In this document: one piece after another, positions 57,251 through 64,000 of the stretch | Layout: each line of letters starts with the position of its first letter | Numbering within the stretch: the stretch's first letter is position 1 | The notes under the pieces: model-generated | Databases searched by the model: none | What the model was told of the DNA's origin: nothing | What the model saw: the letters and a program-made list of their open reading frames with translations, nothing else | Assembly: GCF_000471905.2 (NCBI RefSeq) | Contig: NW_006500351.1 | Coordinates: forward strand, 640,328-704,327 | DNA length: 64,000 nucleotides | Direction of reading: 5' to 3' | Source of the DNA: Amborella trichopoda | Taxonomy: Eukaryota; Streptophyta; Magnoliopsida; Amborellales; Amborellaceae | Made by a program: the position numbers and the translations under genes

Positions 57251-57558
57251 TAAATTTTAGAAATTAAAATAAGTGTATTTTATAACGAATGGTAATTTTT
57301 TTGAGTCGTCTCTAAAAAAGTTTTGGATTCTACAGATGATGGTTTCTGTTTGATACTTTACTAAATTTGTATTTTCATGATTTGCAATATTGTTGGTCTC
57401 GTAAAGCAGTATCTTTCCTCCTAGTGTAGTGTTTATGCTATTCACTGAGTTTGGTTCCATGTATCATAATTTTTGCAAAGTACTTCTCCAAACATTAAAT
57501 TTTTATGAGTTTGTCATGATCAATTGTATAAACATCTTCTATTGCTGCAGCAATAGGC

Positions 57559-57646
57559 ATGGGGAGGCTACAAGTGCTGAAGTCCTTGGATGCATTTCCT
57601 CGTGCTGAGGAACACTTGTTGCAGAAGACCCAATCCGGAGCTGTTG
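57559..57646 (+). CDS. ERV41-like exon with start codon
   Basis: The exon begins at 57,551 after GCTGCAG with 8 untranslated bases, then ATG. It encodes [20 protein letters not shown] then LQKTQSGAV, and splits the next Val before GTAAGC. Confidence 0.92.
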
Positions 57647-60600
57647 GTAAGCCTCTTTTCATTGCATTAAGTCATAAGCTTCTTTTCTATTTTACAAAAT
57701 TTGGTCATTTAAAATGTTTATAATGGGAATTAGTTGACTAAATCCTATTCATAGATGGTTTCTTGCAAAGTCTAGCATCTCAGATCCTAATATGGTTTTT
57801 GATAAAATAGTTATTTTCCTTAGATAAATAATTGAAACTAAATCAACCAACTTGTCGAGGTTCATGGTCTAGCTAGAAAAATATCATATTATGTTTCATA
57901 ATCTTTCCAAAATTAAACCCATACTTGCGAATTTCATGTGGCATATTCTGCCTTTGGATAATTTGGCATTGGTGACCGACAAAGTGATTGCAATATAATG
58001 ACTTATAGGGAGAAGGGAATAACCTTCAACTTGCTATTGATTTCCACATCTCCCAAACGATATCAAGTGACTTATCTTCTTTCACCATTGGATTGGAGAG
58101 ATGAATGTCGACTAGTGTTTTAAACGGTTCCATGAGGACTTTAAACGGCTCCATGAGACCTCTACCCCATCAACCTAACCCCTCCCTTGGCTGACCCCAA
58201 AGTAGAGTCGTAGAGTCGACCGTGGCACCAAGTTCACCTATCTCTCCCTCTTCGGCCTTCGACAACACCGAGGAGGTCGAGGGGGGTGGAAAAAACAGGG
58301 AAGAGGACATAATGAAAGAAATGTACAGGATCATGGGTTTCCAATATGATGACCCTGAAGGACCGGCTCACAAATTTCTACTTGCAAACGTGCAGAGTCG
58401 GCTGAAGGTGAGATTTAAAGGACAGAGAGAACTCTTGAACTTGTTTTCATCTATTTCCTACGAGGGACAGCTTGCAGATGACCTCTCGACCTCTATTATC
58501 ACCACTCTTCCGAGGAGGTCTTCTAGATTGGCCTCCTCCTCCATTCACACGCCCGAACCATGAAGATTTTTACGTGGAATGTAAGAGGTTTGGGACAGTC
58601 GTTCAAAAGGGACGCTGTCAAGGACTTTACCTTAAAACTTGCTCTCATTGAAACTAAACTACCAGAGCCCACTCTCTAGCTCATATGTCAGGTGTGGGGC
58701 AGAAGACCCTGCCAGTGGGTCTCTCTGATAGCGAATGGGGCATCAGGGGGCATCTAGGTGGTCAGGAACCCTTCAGATCACACCCTCAACTCCTCCCACA
58801 TTGGGGAGTTCTCTGTCACTGTACTCCTTTCACGTACATCAGACGGCTTCCCTTGGAAATTTACGGCCATCTACGGCCATCTACGACTCGAATTCAGCTC
58901 CCCGCGGACAACGACTTTGGGCAGAATTGGACCAAGTAGCATCCCTACCCCACCCAGTTTGGTGTATGGGAGGAGATTTTACCATCACAAGATGGTCTTT
59001 TGAGAGGAATTCCTCCACCACTATCTCTCAGGGTATGAGGGTCTTCTCTGACTTCATTAGTCGGAATGAACTCCTTGACATCCCACTTCAAGGAAGTTGC
59101 TACACGTGGTCCAATCATGCACCCAAACCATCCATCTCTAAATTAGATAGATTTCTTTTATCCTTGAATTGGGTGGAACATTTTCCCGGATTGCATGCCA
59201 TGGCACGACCTAAACCCACCTCTGACCACTACCCCATCCTTCTGGATACCTACGCAGTAAGGAGAGGTTCGAAACCTTTCAGATTTGAAATTAGCATCTC
59301 TTCAAGAGGAGTCTCTCCTCAGCCTGATCCCAACCTGGTGGAAGTCCTTCTCCTCCCAGGTCTCGGGTAGAGCACGCTATAGGCTCTAGACCAATATCCA
59401 ACTTCTCAAAGTCTCCCTCAAAACCTAGAGTAGTTCCATCCCCGACAACTACTCTCAAAGCTTCCCTCAAAAACCTTGATTGACATTGTGCTCGATCTTA
59501 GAACAAAAACTAAATTGGAATACCTATCAAGTCTCAACCCTCAAAAAAGAACTTTACTGGTTTCAGAGATCAAGAGTTAACTGGATGAAAGTTGAGGACC
59601 ATAATACAGCCTTCTTCCACCGGATAGCTAATTGTCGCAGAAGAGACAATACTATCTCGATTATCATATCTAATAACTGCTACCTCGTACAACAGAAGAA
59701 ATCGAGTTGGCAATTCTAGAGTTCTTTCAGACACTCTATGCAGCTCCATCTGACCCAAGACCGAGAATGATGACTCTTGATTTCTGCACCCTCTCGGAAG
59801 ATCGGGCAATTTGGCTAGAGCAACCTTTCTCTGAAGAAGAAATTTTAAAGCTATCGATGACTTAGCCAAAGATAAAGCCCCCGAACCAGACAAATTTTCG
59901 ATAGCACCTTTTAAATTCTTCTAGAATACTTTCCGTTCTGATTTCACTAGGTTTTTTGAGGAATTCTTCCATCAGGGAATTCTTCACAAAGCTATCAATG
60001 TCACCTTCATAGCCTTTGTCCCCAAAGTTGAAGGGGCGGAGGATCTCAAGGACTTTCGCCCGATCAGCCTGCTTATCTCTTCTTACAAAATTCTGGACAA
60101 AGTCCTGGCTTCAAGGCTACAACAAGTCCTCCCTTTAATCATCTCACCATCTTAGACTGCCTTCATCAAAGATAGGCAGATCTTAGATGGGGCCTTAGTA
60201 GCTCACGAGTGCATCCACTCGAGGCACTTTTCCAAAGCTAGGCCTAATCTTCAAAATTGATTGGGAGAAAGCGTATGACCACGTTGGCTAGTCGATTCTG
60301 GAGGAGTCAATGGCAAGAATGGGCTTTCTGGACTGTTGGAGGAAGTAGATGAGAGGTTGCTACTCTCATCCTCATTTTGCGATCCTCATCAATGGAACTC
60401 CAAAAGGATTTTTCCCATCCTCGAGGGGACTACGTCAAGGGGACCCTCTCTCCCCATTTTTGTTCACCATCACAGAAGAAGTCTTCAGCCGCTCGATCTG
60501 CCGCCTTTACTAGGAAGGTCTTCTCTCTGGATTCAAGAGCAGCCCCCATGGCCCAACAGTGTCTCACTTGCAATATGCAGATGACACCTTAGTGTTTCTT

Positions 60601-63600
60601 GACGCCTCTTCAAGAGAAGTTGATACTTTGAAGCTTTATCTAAATTGCTTTCAAGTAGCTACAGGGTTCAAAGTCAATATGGAAAAATCTAAAATGATGG
60701 GAGTTGCACTAATGAATGCAGAAATCAGAGCGTTCATCCCTAATTGGGAATGCAAAGTGGAGGAACTCCTCACAACCTACTTAGGTCTACCGTTGGGATT
60801 GGGGAAACCTAAAAAGAGACAATGGTCCCATGTGATAGACAAGGTTGATAGGCGTTTGGCAGGGTGGAAAGGAAGATACCTCTCTATGGAAGGTAGAGTC
60901 ACTTTGATCAAAGCAATCCTGGCAAATTCTTTGGTATACCTCATGTCCCTCTTCCACATGCCATCTTCGGTGGCCAATCATCTGGATCAGCTTATGAGAA
61001 ACTTCCTTTGGTCAGGGCAGGCGGAAAGGACCAAATTTCACCTTATATCGTGGGATAAGATATGCTTACCCAAACACCAGAGAGGACTAGGGATTAGGAT
61101 CCTTAGAAAACACAATTTGGCACTCCTAGGGAAATGGTGATGGCGACTAGCCACTTAGCCAGACTCTCTTTGGGCGCAGGTTTTGCGTAAAAAATACAGG
61201 ATCCCAGAAGGAGCTTGGGTGCCTGAAAGGAGACAGTTCAATAGAGCCTAAGGAGCGTGGAAATCCTTCTCTTCCCTCTCATAATTCAAAAAGTACCTCA
61301 GATTCAATCCAAGAGAAGGTACTAGAGTGTGCTTCTAGTCAAATCTATGGCTAGGACACACCCCCCTTAGCGATCGTTTTCCAGCCTTTTACTTACTTGC
61401 CTCAAGACTACCATCGCAGAGGAAATGGTATTGTCAGGAGGCCAAAGAATCTGGAACCCCTCTTTCAAATGAAACCTCTCGGAAGAGAAAACCAATCACT
61501 TCCAATTGCTTTCGGCAGTCTTACATTCAATCTTCATTTCAACACAAGGGAAGGACGCTATGGTATGGACTCTAGCCTCTCTAGGTATCTTCACGGTAGC
61601 CTCCTTTTATTAAAGGCTATTCCAACCCCCCACCTTTCCTCTTAATCCTACCTCGGTACTATCAAAAGTCTGGTCCACCATCGCCTCACCCAAAGTTCAA
61701 ACTTTCAATTGAATTGCCTGTTCTCAATGAGCCACTCACAGTGGACCAACTTCAAAAGAGAGGAATTTCAATCCCCAATAGATGTGTCATGTGCTTAAGC
61801 GAGGATGAATCCAATCCCCACCTATTTATCCTCTGCAAATTTACTCACAACCTTTGGAGCCAAGTATTGCAACTGTTTTGTATCCAATGGGTCACACCTC
61901 CAACGGTAAAGGCCCTGATTTCTTCAGATCATGCGTCACACTGGCGGAAGGTTGGAAGTGGAAGGCTACCTTAGTTGCTACCATATGGGTAATCTGGGTA
62001 GAAAGAAATACCATAATTTTTCAAGGCCACAAACTTCAAATATCAGCACTATTTCGCAAGGTTACTTCGTTAGCAACTTTCTGGGCCTCAAACCACAAGG
62101 TGTTCTCGGGCATATCAGGGAACTCCTTCGTCAGCCAATGGGAAAACGTTCTCAACTACCAACCACGAAAGGCTCAAAGACCAAACAACTGGCTGCCACC
62201 ATCAGAAGGTGCCATTAAGCTCAATTTTGATGGATGGTCCTTAGGGAACCCTGGCCCGGCAGGCACTGGGGGTATCTTTAGAGATCATCATCGCAATATC
62301 TTCTTTACCTACTTTGAGCACATAGGCCATAAAGATTCTCATTACGCTGAAGGCATAGCCCTACTACTGGGTCCTGGGGACCACACCTGTTAGTGGAATG
62401 AGACGCACAAAATATTATTTCTTGGGCAACCGGGACGACACCACCTCCATGGTACTTAGCTTCGATTTTTGATGAAATTGCTCACATTTGCAGGGATACA
62501 GACGTCTCATGGAAGCATACCTGGAGGACGTCCAACGAACTCGCCGATCTCATGGCGAAAGATGGGGCTAGAACCCAAGTAGAAGATCACGCCCGGTCCA
62601 CCTTCTTTTTTGCTCTGGACCACAGGCACACAACATAGAACTTCTTTTGTATTCATGCAAATCTATAAGCCCAGTTTTTTTAGAACTTCTTGTAAATCAT
62701 CATAATCGGGCAGGTTCTATAAGCCCATTTTTTGTACATGGTTGGTTGACCCATTTTTTATTGAGAGACCCGCCTTGAGGGTGCTCTCGGATCACCATTC
62801 CTCTGTAATCTAACACTTCTTAGCAATACAATGTTAACTTTATCAAAAAAAAAAAGGGCTTTAAGATTTTTGTCTTCCAAGAGTGAGGCGTAATATTTGA
62901 ACTTATGGTTAAAATATTTTGGTTTTAGTTTCAAAGACAAGCTTTTTGGTTTTGGAATTTCAAAATAAGATGTACTGTACATAACATATTCATTAAGAGT
63001 TAGTCATCAGTTATAACTAAATAGCAAGATAATAGTAATTAACATGTCTAAATTTTTCTAATTGTAATTGTAGTGATTCATTCTAAGTAGAAGTTAAGTG
63101 AAAACTTATGAGTCATGTGATCAAAGTGGAGTAAGGAAAGAAGGAGAAGACTTTATTGCTTTATTATTATGACATTATCGCGCATGAAATTTCTGTTTGT
63201 TGTCTGTGTTTCATTTCTTTCCATAAGAATTACATTCTCAGATTGTTTAATGTGTATATGCAAACGGGCCTCACAATGACATATACATGCTTGCAGTTGT
63301 AGGTCTTGGAGACCTCCTAGATTAATGAAGATGAATATAATATTTTAGTAGGAGCCGTCTATTGAGTTGAGCTCTTCTGATTGTACTAAAATTCTTTCTT
63401 TTATTTCGTTTTGTTTCAGTCTCGATCATGGGGCTTGTCATAATGGCTACACTATTTGTGCATGAGTTGAAATACTATCTTGCAACTTACACTGTGCACC
63501 AGGTCCGAACCAAATAACACCCTACCTCCCTTTCGCACTTTTATCTTTATTTGAGGACTTCACCTTTTTCTCTTTTACACTGTGGTATTTAATAATCTTA

Positions 63601-63980
63601 ACTTACAAACTCAGTTTTGTAGCATATATTTGCTTTTGTAAGTCAGACTAACTATTCTGGTTGTGTTTTGGTCTCATGTATATGATAGACAGATGTCTGT
63701 AGATTTGAAGCGTGGGGAAACCCTTCCAATCCATATAAATATGACATTTCCTGCACTACCTTGCGAGGGTTTGTATCTTACTTCGTTACTTCCTTTTTTA
63801 ACTGAAACATTTCATTTGGTGGTCATATATCTTTTATACTTTCTTGATTTCCTTTTTTTAAGTTTTGCATTCTGACAATTTTTAGACATTGACAGTAGAT
63901 TTTTTGGTGCAGTTTTAAGTGTGGATGCTATTGACATGTCAGGAAAGCATGAGGTAGACCTTGATACAAATATATGGAAA
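57559..63980 (+). CDS. ERV41/ERGIC-type ER-Golgi vesicle protein, 5' part
   Basis: Erv41-Erv46 family proteins are two-pass membrane proteins of COPII and COPI vesicles that act as cargo receptors between ER and Golgi. Coding exons here: 57559-57646, 63420-63502, 63693-63768 and 63913-63980, all GT-AG and in phase, giving 105 residues before the window ends. Residues 1-29 carry [19 protein letters not shown], the conserved start; about 33-43 ([11 protein letters not shown]) form the first membrane span; then [20 protein letters not shown] and [20 protein letters not shown] begin the lumenal domain. Start ATG 57559 follows an acceptor at 57,550, so at least one upstream untranslated exon exists. 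Introns are 5,773, 190 and 144 bp; the first contains an L1-type LINE. The remainder lies beyond the right edge. Confidence 0.92.
57660..58200 (+). other. Intron between ERV41-like exons, left part
   Basis: Non-coding. TAGTGTTTTAAACGGTTCC at 58,113 and its near-repeat CTTTAAACGGCTCCATGAG sit directly before the LINE and resemble a hAT tip, but no partner end was found. Confidence 0.4.
58222..58563 (+). pseudogene. LINE ORF1, C-terminal part
   Basis: An open frame of 113 codons with [17 protein letters not shown] and a basic [11 protein letters not shown] stretch. It ends at TGA 58,561-58,563, overlapping the ORF2 ATG (58,560-58,562) as ATGA, which would allow reinitiation coupling. The DUF4283 and zinc-knuckle parts expected upstream are missing, so the element is 5' truncated. 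Confidence 0.6.
58560..62630 (+). pseudogene. LINE ORF2 (EN, RT, zf-RVT, RNase H), degenerate
   Basis: Starts [20 protein letters not shown]. An internal deletion follows before [11 protein letters not shown] (full-length copies have about 20 more residues). Endonuclease: [16 protein letters not shown] and [12 protein letters not shown] near 59,150, SDHYPILLD near 59,230. [22 protein letters not shown] near 60,020, [13 protein letters not shown] near 60,430, and a 193-codon open stretch at 60,559-61,140 with intact YADD ([16 protein letters not shown]) and [15 protein letters not shown]. zf-RVT near 61,730-61,870 ([18 protein letters not shown]). RNase H near 62,215-62,360, where [11 protein letters not shown] keeps the first catalytic Asp. 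Several stops and shifts make it inactive. Confidence 0.85.
62856..63419 (+). other. Intron after the LINE
   Basis: AT-rich intron sequence up to the acceptor at 63,418-63,419. Nothing recognised. Confidence 0.5.
63420..63502 (+). CDS. ERV41-like exon: first membrane span
   Basis: After TTTCAG it completes the split Val and reads [20 protein letters not shown] then ATYTVHQ, the first transmembrane segment and its lumenal edge. Donor GTCCGA is weaker than usual but leaves the frame intact. Confidence 0.92.
63693..63768 (+). CDS. ERV41-like exon: MSVDLKRGE block
   Basis: Follows ATAGACAG and encodes [20 protein letters not shown] then ALPCE, a block very similar across plant ERV41-like proteins. 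It splits a Val codon before GTTTGT. Confidence 0.92.
63913..63980 (+). CDS. ERV41-like exon: lumenal domain continues
   Basis: After GTGCAG it reads (V)[20 protein letters not shown] then WK, in phase 0 before GTAAGA. The gene continues past 64,000. Confidence 0.92.
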
Positions 63981-64000
63981 GTAAGACAATGCTTTAACTC

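Larger units (their letters stand above)
58200..62855 (+). mobile_element. 5'-truncated L1-type LINE in the ERV41-like intron
   Basis: Contains the distal part of ORF1, ORF2 with endonuclease, RT, zf-RVT and RNase H, a short 3' UTR, and a poly-A of 11 (62,845-62,855). It is the same family as the copy at 25,925-32,707 (for example [17 protein letters not shown] here, [17 protein letters not shown] there). It is interrupted by stops and frame changes but better kept. The 5' limit is approximate and no target duplication was found. Sense to the host gene. Confidence 0.85.

Noticed and set aside
58113-58210. TAGTGTTTTAAACGG as a hAT left end
   Set aside because: It fits the tip consensus, but no matching right end or octamer repeat was found before or after the LINE.
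1-64000. CRISPR arrays, operons, riboswitches and intact tRNA or rRNA genes
   Set aside because: The window is plant nuclear DNA. The repeats are transposons and minisatellites, and no full tRNA or rRNA structure was seen; only isolated B-box-like words occur.

Overview
The window is nuclear DNA from a flowering plant. It is AT-rich, and its genes are split by GT-AG introns that have been inflated by transposons. It holds most or all of one host gene and the 5' part of a second, both on the + strand. Everything else I can name is transposon, simple repeat, or host-gene fragment carried in transposon-like elements. The long repeat-filled introns fit a large-genome early-diverging lineage (magnoliid or basal eudicot type); that placement is inference.

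Layout. 1-3,780: a roughly 720-bp tandem duplication and two hAT-type elements, one of which encloses a single exon of a GSK3/SHAGGY-like kinase gene. 4,480-40,239: a CBL10-type calcineurin B-like calcium sensor, about 250 codons in nine exons spread over 35.6 kb. Its introns hold a decayed autonomous-type hAT element (5,230-7,771), Ty1/copia fossils (about 12.3-18.2 kb), LINE relics, a nearly full-length L1-type LINE with target-site duplications (25,925-32,707), several MITEs, and a 954-bp assembly gap (38,461-39,414) between TA tracts. 40,240-49,190: intergenic, containing a PIF/Harbinger-like element with a 3-kb minisatellite inside it (41,433-44,799), foldback MITEs, and copia and LINE relics. 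49,190-64,000: a probable 5' UTR exon, a hAT element coding three tandem BED-finger units (51,189-52,933), a TIR element enclosing the N-terminal piece of a PMT-family methyltransferase gene (53,700-56,783), and an ERV41/ERGIC-type ER-Golgi cargo receptor gene. That gene starts at 57,559 and runs off the right edge; a second L1-type LINE (about 58.2-62.9 kb) sits in its first coding intron.

The two host genes are not obviously linked in function: one is a calcium-signalling adaptor that recruits CIPK kinases, the other acts in the early secretory pathway. The most unusual content is the transposon layer. At least four elements (1,121-2,494; 5,230-7,771; 33,077-33,306; 51,189-52,933) share a hAT terminal signature, with ends close to CCGTTTTTTAAAACATTG and 8-bp target duplications. 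Members range from a transposase-type element through a BED-only element and a MITE to a carrier of a kinase exon. A separate Harbinger-like pair carries either a minisatellite or a PMT gene piece.
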